DNA of 64,000 bases from a virus. Shown here piece after piece: positions 1 to 10,696 of this stretch; positions within the stretch are counted from its first letter, which is position 1, and every line of letters starts with the position of its first letter. Location of the stretch: positions 177,754-241,753 of the IMG/VR virus record IMGVR_UViG_3300030098_004828, one strand, 5' to 3'. The notes beneath the pieces are model-generated. The model worked only from the letters and a program-made list of their open reading frames with translations. It did not search any database and was not told where the DNA came from. The position numbers and the translations under genes are program-made.

Positions 1-1
1 A

Positions 2-3000
2 TTTTTAGATGCTACAATTAATTCTGAATTAGGATGGCTTGTTGAACAAGGTGGATCAGGAGGTTATACACCAACTCAATATTGTAATTATTGTGATAAT
101 CCAGTTGCAGATAATATTAATGCAATAGAAGGTTCATTAGATCTATGTAATTGTTGTACAGGAGGAGAACTTATAGTGGAAGGTTGTACAAATCCAAATG
201 CAACAAACTATAATCCTAATGCTAATGTAGATGATGGATCTTGTGAAATTGTAGGTTGTACAGATCAGTTTGCAACTAACTATAATCCAAATGCAAATAT
301 GACATGTATGGGTGAAACCGGTTTTATAGAAAATGGTTGTTGTCTTTATGATTATAGTTGTAATAATTATTATTTATGGGTTGATGCTACAATTAATTCA
401 CAATTAGGTTATGATTGGACTCCAAGTGATTATTGTACTTTTTGCTTAAATCAAGAATTTTATGCAGATGATCCTATAATGACTCTTGAAAATGCAACAG
501 AATTCTGTAGTTGTTGTAATGGAGAAGATGTAGAGATTTTTGGATGTATGGATTCAGAAGCAAATAACTTTAATCCATTTGCAACTACTCCATGTAATGG
601 AACACAAGGAGAATATGGACCTACAATTTCAATTATAAACGGTACATTTAGTGGAGGAATTACTATACCAGAAGGAATAGAAAATGTAAATGGAGATTCT
701 GTTCCTGCTGGATATTATTCTCCTACATTTTATTTACCACCAGATGGATGGCATGCATGTAAAAATGCTAATTTTAATCCTATTATGGGACAATTAGGTG
801 AAGACTGGCCTAATATTACTACATATGCAAATTCTGGAGGAGGCACTGGTGGTGGTGGTGTAAACGTTGAAACTGGAGAATGTTGGAATTTTGTTTTACC
901 AGCTTCAGATTTCTTTGGTGATGATAGCTTACCTGATTCTGGACCACATGGTAATATTACACCAGATAATTATACTGATTGGTTCTTTGATAATCTAGGG
1001 GATCCTGGAATATGTGGTGGATATTCCAGTATAATAGCAAATGATATAATTAATTCAGGTATAAGTACTCACGCATATGGAGATGGTTTTATGGGTATGG
1101 CTTGGTCTCCAAGTTTTCGGGAAGATATGCCTTATTATGTTTTTGAAACTGGTCAGGAATATGATGCAACTTGGGCGTATGAATGGCATAGAGAAGGAGT
1201 GGGACAAGAATTAAGTAGTCCAATGATAGCAAATGTTGAATATACAATGAGTGTTGTTGTAGCTAATTCATCTGGTGGTTATATATTAGATGGTTATGAG
1301 TGGGAAGCTGCTGGTGTAAGAATATGGGGTGGTAATTGTGCTTGTCCTAATGATGATAATGGAGGTGAATTATTATGGGAGTCAGAACCTCAATCTGGAA
1401 GTTCCGATGTACCTATGGAATGGGTTACACGTACTGGAACATTTACACCAACTCAAAATTTTACACATATAACTATAGAACCAGGTAATGGTGGTGAAAC
1501 ATGGAATGGACCATCTACACCTGGTAATGAATGGAATGGACAAACAACTAATGGAGAGTCAGGTATATATGGTGCCGGTAATGACGTTTATATATTTTTA
1601 GATTATGTTAGTGATATAACTCCAACAGCTATATTAGGTGAAGATAATGATTGTTGTGAATATGGATCTGAGGAAGAAGAAGAAGGAGGAGGAGAAGAAA
1701 CATTAAGTTGTGAACAAATTCAAGAAGATCCTCAAGGTTATATTGATACATTAATTAATGATCCTATAGGTTTAAATTGGCCTCCAATTGAATTTTGTAT
1801 GTTCTGTAATGGAAGTATACAAAATGAAGAGGTTGCTAGTATTGGTGAAGTTTGGAGTGCATGTAGTTGTCTTTGTACTGAAGAACCTAGACCTTTACCT
1901 GATTGTGATGACATGTGGACTTTTATTAATGATAATATTAATTCACTGGGAGTTAATTATAATTGGACAGTAGATAATTATTGTACATTTTGTTTAAATC
2001 CTTCATTATTTGGAGTTGTTCAAGATGTTGAAGGTGTTTTAGATTATTGTGATTGTCCACAATGTGAGAATACTCCTTATGATCCAAGTAATGAAACAAT
2101 AGATTGTGAATGTTTTTGTCCTGATGGTTATGATTTAGTATTTAATGATCCACCAACTTATACATTAGCAGATCCAGAAATAGATTGCGTTGCTGATGTT
2201 ATACCTCTTCTTGAAATGCCTACAGTTGAAATATGTGATACTACATTAGCTGAAAATGCAACATTTGTAACTAACCCAGGTTTAAATGTAGACGGTGGTA
2301 CATTTGGTGAGATTGGACAAAATAAAACACCATCTCCTTGGATAGTATGTATGAGAGGAAGTAATCAAGAGGCACCAGGTTATTATCCTGATGGCTTTTG
2401 TTATGACGGAATGGTAGAAGATGGTGTACAATATGATATGACATTTACAACCGACACATGGACAGGACAAGGTAATGCTCTATCTGTAGATAATTTGGAT
2501 TATGTAATGGATCCTTTTAATCAATATGCTATAGATCCTTATGAAGGAGATGCTTATGTTGGAATGCTTCATAGTTTTAGTTGTGATGGTCTATGTAGTG
2601 AAGGTTGTGATGTTGGTCTATGGCAAGAAGGAATGGCACAAGCATTAGAAGATGCAGATGGAAATCCTACATTTTTATTTGCAAACCAACAATATGTTGG
2701 TAAATTCTATGCAACACAATTAGTAGGTTGGAATACACGTCATAGAGGATACATAGATGAGGAAGAATTTTTAGAAGACGGTATAACTCCAAATCCAACT
2801 TTTGGTAATTTTATCTTAAATAATCCTTGGACTTATCCATTAGAAGAAAATTATCAAGAGCAAGGTGATTTTGCAGGATCTGTAGGATCTGCAGCTGGTG
2901 GGGATGCTGTTGATGCAGAAGGAAACCCTGTATCACACAGGATAACTCCTCAAATAGAAATATGGGGTGGTACTGATCAATGCGGAGTTCAAGGTGAAAA

Positions 3001-5776
3001 CGGTTTATATTTAGGTGGAGAATTTAATTATGAAGGTAATTATAATTCTGAATTATTATGGAGTTCAGGTCCTATAATGTCTGCAGATAATTGGACAGAA
3101 TATAATTATGAGTTTACTCCTACAAATGATTGGGCATGGATACATATAAGAGTTCAATTACTAATAGATGGAGTTCCAGCAAAAACAGATGAAGATACCA
3201 CTAATGGAGTTCCAGCAAGAGATAAAGCTACGTATGTAGTTATAGATGGTTTTGTAGCTCCAACAGAAGATGTTAAATGCTGCACATGTCCTGAAGGTTA
3301 TCAAAGAGTATTAAATGATGGAATATATCAAACACCTATATCAGAACAAGAGTGTATAAAAGAACATGATGCGGATGGTGCTTACTTAACTTATTCAGAT
3401 GAGTTTGATGTAATATGTGTAAAGTGGGAGCCTACAATGAATGACTTAGTATGTTTACAGCAATGGTCAGATATTACAGGTGATTGTGTAGATCCTCAAT
3501 ATGAAGATGATGTAGATCTTATTGAATTAACAGACGAACAATACTTTAAAGATGTTTCATGGACAGTAAGCTATGATCCAAAAATAAAAGGTTGGATTTC
3601 ATTCCATGATTGGCATCCGGAACTTAGCATGCCAAGTTTAAATCACTTCTTAACAACTAATACTTTTGAAGTTGATGATATTTATTGTCCTCCTGGATGG
3701 GAATTAAATGATGGAATTTGTTGTCAAAATATTGTTGGTAGTTTTGAAGGTACTGAAATTATTGAAGAAGAAGATGTTACTATAGATCAAAATCCTGATG
3801 AACCTAGAGAAGAATTTTGTCCTATAGATATATATATAGCATTAGATTTTTCAGGTTCAAATTTTTCCGTGCCAGGATTTCAAGGTAGTGGGGGTTCTGT
3901 TTTTAATGATTACTTTATTAGGGAATTTGTAGATACATTAGATATGCAAATGGATGGTTCAATTAGTGGAAATATGACAAATGCAACTAATCAAATACAA
4001 GTTGGTGTGGGTGCATGGACATCAATGTTACCAATGAATCTAGAACCTTTGTGTCCTTGGGGTGATTCTGATAGTGCTGGTATTATAAATCAAAATGTAA
4101 CAGGTTTAACTAATAATGCATTAGAAATATATAATACAGCAAATAGTATGATAAATAGTCAGCAGGCTATGTATGGTATAGCGGCTACTACTGGACCTGG
4201 AGATACTTATCAAGCGGCTATGTCAGTAGCTTATAATGAATTTAATAATACTGTAGGTTCTTCACCTTTAGGTGATAGATCTGGTCAAAATGGTTATCAA
4301 AAACATTTAATTATTGTTACAGATGTAACATCTATTTCTCCTTGTAATAATAATTGTACTTGTTGTGGTACTGGTAATCCTTATCCTGATCAATCTATGG
4401 ATTATTATTTACAACTAGCACAAGCTGAAGGATTTACAGTTCATGTAGTTTGGTCAGGAGCTCCAGGGGGTCAAAGTCTCCAACAAATAATAGATAGAAC
4501 TGAATGTTTACTTACTTATTCAAACGGACAACTTTATCAAATTGGTGTAAATAATATAAATGATACAGATGCTGTTGCTGCTAATACACAAGCTGTTGCA
4601 CAAAATATTGCACGAGATTTAGATTGCACTCTTCCTCCTGATCCTATAGAATGCTTATGCCCTGATGATACTTGGACAATGGTTTATTCAGCTGATGGTG
4701 GTGATACTTTTACATTAGAAGAAAATCCTGATCCAACTGCAGATTGTGAACCAGGTAGAACAGCTGTATGTAGAAAAATAAATTGTTATTGTGATGATTC
4801 ACAAGTAGAATCTGATTTAACTGATATAGATATTACTACAACGGGTGAATGTAGTGATATTTATGAAGTGGGAGAAGAAGACTATGTTAATCCAAATCCT
4901 CTTTTCTGTAGTTATGATTCTGAATATTGTACAACAGGAAGTAATATTAGAGGAGGATTATGGAGACATAATTATAGATGTAATTTATTTTCTAATTATT
5001 ATGATGTTCAATATGGTTGGGAAATTGAAATGGTTGAATCAGTTGGTCAAACAGTTAATACTTTAAGAAGTATTGAATATGAAATGGAGGCTTATTTATA
5101 TAGAAGACCTTTAGACTGTGAAGGAAATGCTATATGTGGATGGACTACATGGGATGGTGGAACTCATCCAATATATACTCCTGGTCTTGACATGGATCAA
5201 GAATGTACAATGAGAGCTCATCAATTAGATTATAATTTTAATTGGGCTTATATTTATAATACAGAACAAGTTTCAGGTGATTTACATTTAACTTTGAAAC
5301 CTAAAAATAATGCTCCAGAAATCAATAATTATCCACAGACAACTATTGATGAAGAATGTAATGAAAATAGTTTCTATGATATATTGTATGATAAGGTAGA
5401 ACAAAAATATAGATTTAATCAATTCTGGGATATTACAGCTAATAGAGGTGAAAATATACAACCCGCAGGAAACTTTGATAGTGGTAGTGGTCCAGATCCT
5501 GTTCAACATATTATAAATTTACATTTAAATGGTTATACAAGAGTTTTAAATTCTTTAAATTTAGATTATGATAAACCACCACTTCAAAGAAAAAAATTCA
5601 GACATTATTGGAATAAAGTAACTTTAATGAGAAAACCAATTCCTGTAACACCAACAAGTGATATGACGTATGGTGAAACTTATGTTTATGATAAAGATGG
5701 AAATCCAGTATTATTGGAAAGAACAAAAATGTTACTTAAATTAGATAACGCAAAAATTAATGTATCCTTTAGATAA
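2..5776 (+). CDS. Giant Cys-rich repeat protein with vWA domain, adhesin/tail-like (5' partial)
   Basis: The frame is open from the first bases of the window, so the true start lies upstream; the first internal GTG (176) is not a likely start. At least four related Cys-rich units of about 80-100 residues are visible (window start, and near nt 355, 1700 and 1900), each with a hydrophobic ATIN/DNIN segment, a YCTFC-like pair and a CxCC-like cluster. Several are followed by short repeats of the form GC-x4-A-x-NYNPNA-x4-DGSC. A von Willebrand A-like domain begins near nt 3830: its MIDAS DFSGS starts at nt 3845, with a later IIVTD strand near 4312. The C-terminal third contains further Cys-rich segments. 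No C-terminal T9SS signal is present. It overlaps the next gene by TAATG and opens a run of virion-type genes. An adhesive tail or surface protein is the best inference; the exact role is not established. Confidence 0.75.
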   Translation, partial: FLDATINSELGWLVEQGGSGGYTPTQYCNYCDNPVADNINAIEGSLDLCNCCTGGELIVEGCTNPNATNYNPNANVDDGSCEIVGCTDQFATNYNPNANMTCMGETGFIENGCCLYDYSCNNYYLWVDATINSQLGYDWTPSDYCTFCLNQEFYADDPIMTLENATEFCSCCNGEDVEIFGCMDSEANNFNPFATTPCNGTQGEYGPTISIINGTFSGGITIPEGIENVNGDSVPAGYYSPTFYLPPDGWHACKNANFNPIMGQLGEDWPNITTYANSGGGTGGGGVNVETGECWNFVLPASDFFGDDSLPDSGPHGNITPDNYTDWFFDNLGDPGICGGYSSIIANDIINSGISTHAYGDGFMGMAWSPSFREDMPYYVFETGQEYDATWAYEWHREGVGQELSSPMIANVEYTMSVVVANSSGGYILDGYEWEAAGVRIWGGNCACPNDDNGGELLWESEPQSGSSDVPMEWVTRTGTFTPTQNFTHITIEPGNGGETWNGPSTPGNEWNGQTTNGESGIYGAGNDVYIFLDYVSDITPTAILGEDNDCCEYGSEEEEEGGGEETLSCEQIQEDPQGYIDTLINDPIGLNWPPIEFCMFCNGSIQNEEVASIGEVWSACSCLCTEEPRPLPDCDDMWTFINDNINSLGVNYNWTVDNYCTFCLNPSLFGVVQDVEGVLDYCDCPQCENTPYDPSNETIDCECFCPDGYDLVFNDPPTYTLADPEIDCVADVIPLLEMPTVEICDTTLAENATFVTNPGLNVDGGTFGEIGQNKTPSPWIVCMRGSNQEAPGYYPDGFCYDGMVEDGVQYDMTFTTDTWTGQGNALSVDNLDYVMDPFNQYAIDPYEGDAYVGMLHSFSCDGLCSEGCDVGLWQEGMAQALEDADGNPTFLFANQQYVGKFYATQLVGWNTRHRGYIDEEEFLEDGITPNPTFGNFILNNPWTYPLEENYQEQGDFAGSVGSAAGGDAVDAEGNPVSHRITPQIEIWGGTDQCGVQGENGLYLGGEFNYEGNYNSELLWSSGPIMSADNWTEYNYEFTPTNDWAWIHIRVQLLIDGVPAKTDEDTTNGVPARDKATYVVIDGFVAPTEDVKCCTCPEGYQRVLNDGIYQTPISEQECIKEHDADGAYLTYSDEFDVICVKWEPTMNDLVCLQQWSDITGDCVDPQYEDDVDLIELTDEQYFKDVSWTVSYDPKIKGWISFHDWHPELSMPSLNHFLTTNTFEVDDIYCPPGWELNDGICCQNIVGSFEGTEIIEEEDVTIDQNPDEPREEFCPIDIYIALDFSGSNFSVPGFQGSGGSVFNDYFIREFVDTLDMQMDGSISGNMTNATNQIQVGVGAWTSMLPMNLEPLCPWGDSDSAGIINQNVTGLTNNALEIYNTANSMINSQQAMYGIAATTGPGDTYQAAMSVAYNEFNNTVGSSPLGDRSGQNGYQKHLIIVTDVTSISPCNNNCTCCGTGNPYPDQSMDYYLQLAQAEGFTVHVVWSGAPGGQSLQQIIDRTECLLTYSNGQLYQIGVNNINDTDAVAANTQAVAQNIARDLDCTLPPDPIECLCPDDTWTMVYSADGGDTFTLEENPDPTADCEPGRTAVCRKINCYCDDSQVESDLTDIDITTTGECSDIYEVGEEDYVNPNPLFCSYDSEYCTTGSNIRGGLWRHNYRCNLFSNYYDVQYGWEIEMVESVGQTVNTLRSIEYEMEAYLYRRPLDCEGNAICGWTTWDGGTHPIYTPGLDMDQECTMRAHQLDYNFNWAYIYNTEQVSGDLHLTLKPKNNAPEINNYPQTTIDEECNENSFYDILYDKVEQKYRFNQFWDITANRGENIQPAGNFDSGSGPDPVQHIINLHLNGYTRVLNSLNLDYDKPPLQRKKFRHYWNKVTLMRKPIPVTPTSDMTYGETYVYDKDGNPVLLERTKMLLKLDNAKINVSFR

Positions 5777-8148
5777 TGAAAAATAAGAAAAAAGAATATG
5801 GCGGTTCGGGTGGAAGAACTACAGCTCTAAGAAACTTCATGTATGATAAGAAGAGAAATAAACCATTTGGTGAAGATATTGATGATTTATATGAAGCTAG
5901 ATTTGGTAGCTGGTTAAAAGATAAATGGGATGCTAATAAAGATACAATTCAAAAATATGCAGACTATGCTTCTTATGTCCCTGTTATTGGAAAAGCTGCA
6001 GGTTTTGTTAGTGCAGGTATAGATACATATGATGCCTATCAAGCGTATCAAGCAGGTGATATGGATACCTATAGAAAGGAAAGAAATAAAGCTCTTACAA
6101 CTGCTATGTTTAGTGGTACACCTGGACAATATGTTAAAGGTGCAATTAAAACTGGTATAAAAAAAGCTACTCCACAATTAGCAACAAAGACTACTGCTCA
6201 TGTAACTAAAACAGGAATTAAAGATGGGAGTAAAGAATTACAAGATACAACACAAGAAAATCCTATTATTGATAGTTCAATACCAACAGGAGCAAATGTT
6301 AAAGATCCAAGAGAAATGGCTAGTATAGGTATAGAAACAAGAGAAATTTTACATAATCAAATAACTAATCAACTTTTAAATCAAGTAGAAAATGAATGGA
6401 CTACTGATCTTCAAAAAGATAGAAATAATGTTACAGGTAAAAGTTCTACAGATTATACTGTAGATTTTATAGAAAATACACCAGAATATTCTTCATTAAA
6501 TAATATAGAATTACCCTTTGGAAGTGTATCTGTAAACTCTCCCTTTACTCATAAATCATATATAACTGAAGGTGGAAAATCAAATAAAGATGTTAATGAT
6601 AAATATATAGAAAATATTAGTATTAATAATGATATATCTAAAGTAAAAAGTTTTAAAGAAGAATCAGATTTAACAATGGATACTTTATATAGAGAAGATG
6701 ATTGGAGTGATTATAATGTTGCACAACATAATGATGTTATAAGAATACAAAAAGAATTAGTAAATAATGGATATGATATTGGAGATTCTGATAATGAAAT
6801 TGTAAATAGAACTATAGAACCTAGATATAAAAATAAAGGTGTAGATGCAAAGTTTGGAAATAAAACTAAAAAAGCATGGTTTGAATATCAATTTAATAAA
6901 TTAAATATTCAAAATAAAAATTTAATGACAGCATCTTATTATGATAAATTAGAAAATTCTGATGATGTAAATTGGAAATTTAATATATATAATTCTAAAA
7001 ATAAAAAGTTTAATTATGAAAATGCCAGATCTAAAGAGTATAATCAAGATGATAAATTAGCTTATATAGAAAGTATTGATGGTATAATGTCTCCTGATGA
7101 ATATAAAAATACTGAAGAAATTTTAAACTTCTTAGATAATAGTATACCTGAATTAACTAAAGATATGTTGGTAGAGATAGATCATAATTGGGTAAGCAAT
7201 ACAGTTTTAGCAATGATTAAAGATAAAGTACCAGTAAATTTAGATAAAATTGATCCAGGTGTTTTAGAGTATTTTGATATAGATGAAATTAATATTAATA
7301 CAGATCCTAAAAAATTAGCAGTATTAACTGCTTATAATCTTATAAATAATTATTCTAAAATAAAATCACATTTAGAAACTTCTCAATCTTTATCAGAAAA
7401 TATTGAAGAATATCAAATAAGAGATCTTGCTAGTTTTAAAATGGGTAATAGATATATAGACCAAAGACCTGATGAATATACAGATAAAGAAATATTAGAA
7501 AATCAATTAATGACTGCAGAAAATTTAAGAAGGTTATTAGAGAATGAAACTGTTGCTGATAGAAATAAAATATTATCTACTGATAACGCTCAAGAAATTA
7601 TAGCTAATGCAAAAAATGCTTTAAGTATTAGTACAGGAAATATTGATAATATAGCTAATACTTCAAATATTAGAAATAAAATAAAAACTAAAGGTGGAGA
7701 AATAAAAGAACCAAAGTATACAGGAAAGTATGCAAAGTATGGATATCAACTTGATAAAGAATGGGCAGCAAAAAAAGAATATGAAAATGGTGGAGATATT
7801 GATTCAAAATTAGAAAAAACTTTATTAAGTAAAAAATGGATTAAACCTAGAGAACATAAGCATAAAAAATTTAATATGGCTTCGTTACCAACGCATATAA
7901 TATTAAATTCTCTTGATTTAAAGTATATGAAAAGAGGAGGTGATTATCCTGATATGGGAGTAAAAATTAAAATATATAATGATTATTTAAATGGTGTTTT
8001 TGATAAAATGGATAATAAAGAACATAAAAAGAAAGCGCATAAAATAGTTAATAAATTAAATAGATTTTATATGTATGATGCAAGAGATAATAATCAACAT
8101 GTATTTGATTATATGAAATCACAGTTAAGTAAGCCTAAGAATAAATAG
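5776..8148 (+). CDS. Large virion-associated protein with peptidoglycan-binding-like domain
   Basis: A 790-residue Lys/Asn-rich protein whose ATG overlaps the upstream stop codon (TAATG). Residues about 45-130 form Ala/Gly-rich helices that could be amphipathic or membrane-active. Residues about 320-376 match the PG_binding_1 pattern: an IQKELVNNGY helix, then a DAKFGNKTKKAWFEYQ segment corresponding to the D-x-x-FG-x-x-T-x-x-A-x-x-x-Q signature. The C-terminus contains Gly-Gly motifs (YENGGD, MKRGGD) and a basic tail. No catalytic muramidase or peptidase motif was recognised, so it may bind the cell wall during entry rather than cut it. Its position between the adhesin-like protein and other large proteins suggests a structural or injected role. 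Confidence 0.7.
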   Translation: MKNKKKEYGGSGGRTTALRNFMYDKKRNKPFGEDIDDLYEARFGSWLKDKWDANKDTIQKYADYASYVPVIGKAAGFVSAGIDTYDAYQAYQAGDMDTYRKERNKALTTAMFSGTPGQYVKGAIKTGIKKATPQLATKTTAHVTKTGIKDGSKELQDTTQENPIIDSSIPTGANVKDPREMASIGIETREILHNQITNQLLNQVENEWTTDLQKDRNNVTGKSSTDYTVDFIENTPEYSSLNNIELPFGSVSVNSPFTHKSYITEGGKSNKDVNDKYIENISINNDISKVKSFKEESDLTMDTLYREDDWSDYNVAQHNDVIRIQKELVNNGYDIGDSDNEIVNRTIEPRYKNKGVDAKFGNKTKKAWFEYQFNKLNIQNKNLMTASYYDKLENSDDVNWKFNIYNSKNKKFNYENARSKEYNQDDKLAYIESIDGIMSPDEYKNTEEILNFLDNSIPELTKDMLVEIDHNWVSNTVLAMIKDKVPVNLDKIDPGVLEYFDIDEININTDPKKLAVLTAYNLINNYSKIKSHLETSQSLSENIEEYQIRDLASFKMGNRYIDQRPDEYTDKEILENQLMTAENLRRLLENETVADRNKILSTDNAQEIIANAKNALSISTGNIDNIANTSNIRNKIKTKGGEIKEPKYTGKYAKYGYQLDKEWAAKKEYENGGDIDSKLEKTLLSKKWIKPREHKHKKFNMASLPTHIILNSLDLKYMKRGGDYPDMGVKIKIYNDYLNGVFDKMDNKEHKKKAHKIVNKLNRFYMYDARDNNQHVFDYMKSQLSKPKNK

Positions 8149-8176
8149 CTATGTTAGATTATGTGGTTAGAATTTA

Positions 8177-8186
8177 GTATATTATA
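8177..8186 (+). promoter_or_regulatory. Candidate phage promoter element GTATATTATA (copy 1)
   Basis: The decamer GTATATTATA lies in a 59-base intergenic gap, 21 bases before the ATG of the next gene. The same core recurs upstream of the genes at 41586 and 42875, and with one change upstream of 49635. A further shared block, AGTA then CTTTTAATA-like, follows just before the start and is also seen before 13300. Promoter function is inferred from recurrence and position; it could be read by the phage or the host polymerase. Confidence 0.45.
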
Positions 8187-8207
8187 ATATATAGTAGACT
8201 TTTTAAT

Positions 8208-10694
8208 ATGATGCAAAACCCAGAAAATATGATAAATCCCATGACTGCGGATATACAATCATGTCCTGTTGCTACACAGGATCCTGGTATACGAGCATCT
8301 AATACTGATCAAGCTGTTCAACTTGCTAATTATGGAGCAGCAAATATGGAAGCAAAATGTGGTAAGTGTATATATTTTGATATATCAAAAAGAATGAAAA
8401 ACTGTATAGATGAAGAAGATCCTGCAATAGGTTATTGTCATAGATGGCAATTTCAATGTCAAAAACAAAATACATGTGATGCTTGGGATGAGGGAGGTCC
8501 TATAAAATCTGAAAAACAATCATTACAAATGCAATCTGAATATCAAGAAGATGCTATAAGACAAGGACCACATGTTCCCAAAGAAGAAATAATGAGTTCT
8601 ATTACTCCTGTTCAAGAAGAACAATTACCTGCTGAAGATATGAGTGCTGAAGAATATGTTACTGCTGCTAGACGAGGTGGTCAAGTTAGTAGCATTCTTA
8701 AAAAAAAAAGATTAGGTGGTATTAAAAAAGCACAAACAGGTTCGGGATTACCTACTTATAAAGAATCTTGGGATGCAAATACAGATAATGTACAGAGTAA
8801 ATATGATTCATATGAAGATTATGTAGCAGCTGCAGAACAATGGTGGGCAGATCAAGGAAGTAGTGATGATTCAGAAAATACAGAGAATACAGAAAACAAT
8901 GAAGATACACCTTCAGATGAAAAAGGACCTTTAAAATGTGTTAAGTGTGTAGATGGTGCTATTGAACCAGTATTACCTCAAAAAGATAAAGAATTTTCTA
9001 TATGTCCACAAGGATCATTTGATGCAAGTGTTGTACCAGATCCTTGTAATATGGAAAAGGATAAAAAAGATGATAAAAAAACAGAACCAGAAGATGTTGA
9101 TATAAAAGCAACACAAAAAGGTAGACCTGGATCACCAAGTCCAGATCCTTATCATTTACCTTTTATGGATGATACTAATCTTGGTTTAGCTTTAGGAGCA
9201 GTTCATGGAACTCTTTATGATTTTGGTCTTATAGGGAATGAAAAAAAAGTAAAGGAAGAAGAAACAAAAAAAGAAGCAGATAAATTAGAAAATAAAGCAG
9301 AAGATGACGGAAGAGTTTCTTGTCAAAAATGTGAAGGAGGTTATCCAATAAGCAATCTATTTAAAGACAAATGTCCAGAAGGTTGGGTTGAATCAAGTGA
9401 TTCAAATCCTTGTGAAGAAGGTACAGATCCTGAAACAGATAAAAAAGAATCTACTGAAGATAGCACAGAAGAATCAAGCTTTGATAAAGCCTTTGCTGAT
9501 GCAAGAGCTCAAGGATTAGATGAGTTTACTTGGAATGGTAAAAGATATCATACTAAAACAAGAGAAGAAGTAGATGCTGAAAATGACCAAAAAACATTAG
9601 ATATATTAGAAGGTGGAATACAACCACCTCAATCTCAATCTGAAATAGATATCCAAAATGAAAGAAATAAAATTTTATCAGGAGATGATCAATGGTGGAA
9701 TCTAGATCCAAATCTTCAAAATCAATATAATGAAATAGATAGTAGATCAACTACGGGAGCAAGATTAGGTCATGAATATAGTGCTTTACATGATTTTATA
9801 AAAAAAGCAACTCAAGGAACTGAAACAACAGATATAGAAAAATGGTATCAAGGATATCTTCATAATATAGGTCAAGAAGAGCCTATGTCTTTTGAACAAT
9901 GGAAACAAGATAAATTACCTTTTATGGATACATCACAGGTAGCTACTCCTAATGTAACTCCTCAAGATAATTCACAAGTTAACTTAACTGTTCCTCAAAC
10001 AAATACTGCTGCTGACTTTAGTGTTATGGGAGAAGATGCTGATGGAGATGGAATTCCTAATTCAATAGATTCAGATTTTGCAGGAACGACTCCAACTGTT
10101 GGACCAGAGAATCAACCGCCTCCAGCTCCAACAGAAATATTATCATGTCAATTTTGTGATAATGGATCTCCAAGAAGTGTACCACCTGTTGATGGTAAAT
10201 GTCCAGAAGGAACAAGCCCAGAAGATGGTACAGATCCTTGTGCTAAGGAACAAGATCCTAATGCACAAGTTGAAGATAAAAAAGAAGAAGGAGAAGATAA
10301 AAGTAAACGTGGTCCTTGCCCACCTACTTATGAATGGGATGAAGAAGCTAAAACTTGTAAGCCAGGTAGAAACTTTATGAGACCGTTTGCAAGAGTTCCT
10401 AAAATGTTAGCAAAAATTAAAAGAAATGTGCAAGGTAAAAAAGATGATATGAGACGTAAATCTGTTACAACAAAATCTGATGTTGTTTTTGCAGATACTA
10501 TTGGAGAAGATTATCAAGGAGATACAAATATAAATACAGGAAAAAAACAAGGGCAAAATGTATATTCTAGGCAAGGTGCTTATGGAACAGAGGTTGATAA
10601 ATTTATACCTACTAGAGGAGGAAAAGCAACAATTGATATGGAAACTTATAAAAAACTAATTAAAGCGGGAGCTAAACTAGATATAATAGATTAA
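8208..10694 (+). CDS. Cys-rich repeat virion-type protein with HiPIP-like N-terminal motif
   Basis: An 828-residue acidic protein. Residues about 47-90 show C-x2-C-x2-F, then spaced cysteines through GYCHRWQFQC to TCDAW, resembling the small Cys-cluster (HiPIP-like) domains found in phage structural proteins. A motif starting TYKESW and ending YVAAAEQWW (near nt 8754-8846) recurs in the 51180 gene. Three later repeats (about nt 8935-9050, 9320-9420 and 10144-10245) share C-x2-C-x-(D/E/N)G, then CP-x-G, then PC. A calcium-binding DADGDGIPNSIDSD motif lies near nt 10035. The C-terminus is basic (RNFMRPFARV) and ends in a beta-rich IPTRGGKATIDM segment. Catalytic residues were not recognised. 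Only two bases separate it from the next gene. The cysteine clusters suggest metal binding or a folded virion spike; this is inference. Confidence 0.7.
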   Translation: MMQNPENMINPMTADIQSCPVATQDPGIRASNTDQAVQLANYGAANMEAKCGKCIYFDISKRMKNCIDEEDPAIGYCHRWQFQCQKQNTCDAWDEGGPIKSEKQSLQMQSEYQEDAIRQGPHVPKEEIMSSITPVQEEQLPAEDMSAEEYVTAARRGGQVSSILKKKRLGGIKKAQTGSGLPTYKESWDANTDNVQSKYDSYEDYVAAAEQWWADQGSSDDSENTENTENNEDTPSDEKGPLKCVKCVDGAIEPVLPQKDKEFSICPQGSFDASVVPDPCNMEKDKKDDKKTEPEDVDIKATQKGRPGSPSPDPYHLPFMDDTNLGLALGAVHGTLYDFGLIGNEKKVKEEETKKEADKLENKAEDDGRVSCQKCEGGYPISNLFKDKCPEGWVESSDSNPCEEGTDPETDKKESTEDSTEESSFDKAFADARAQGLDEFTWNGKRYHTKTREEVDAENDQKTLDILEGGIQPPQSQSEIDIQNERNKILSGDDQWWNLDPNLQNQYNEIDSRSTTGARLGHEYSALHDFIKKATQGTETTDIEKWYQGYLHNIGQEEPMSFEQWKQDKLPFMDTSQVATPNVTPQDNSQVNLTVPQTNTAADFSVMGEDADGDGIPNSIDSDFAGTTPTVGPENQPPPAPTEILSCQFCDNGSPRSVPPVDGKCPEGTSPEDGTDPCAKEQDPNAQVEDKKEEGEDKSKRGPCPPTYEWDEEAKTCKPGRNFMRPFARVPKMLAKIKRNVQGKKDDMRRKSVTTKSDVVFADTIGEDYQGDTNINTGKKQGQNVYSRQGAYGTEVDKFIPTRGGKATIDMETYKKLIKAGAKLDIID

Positions 10695-10696
10695 AT

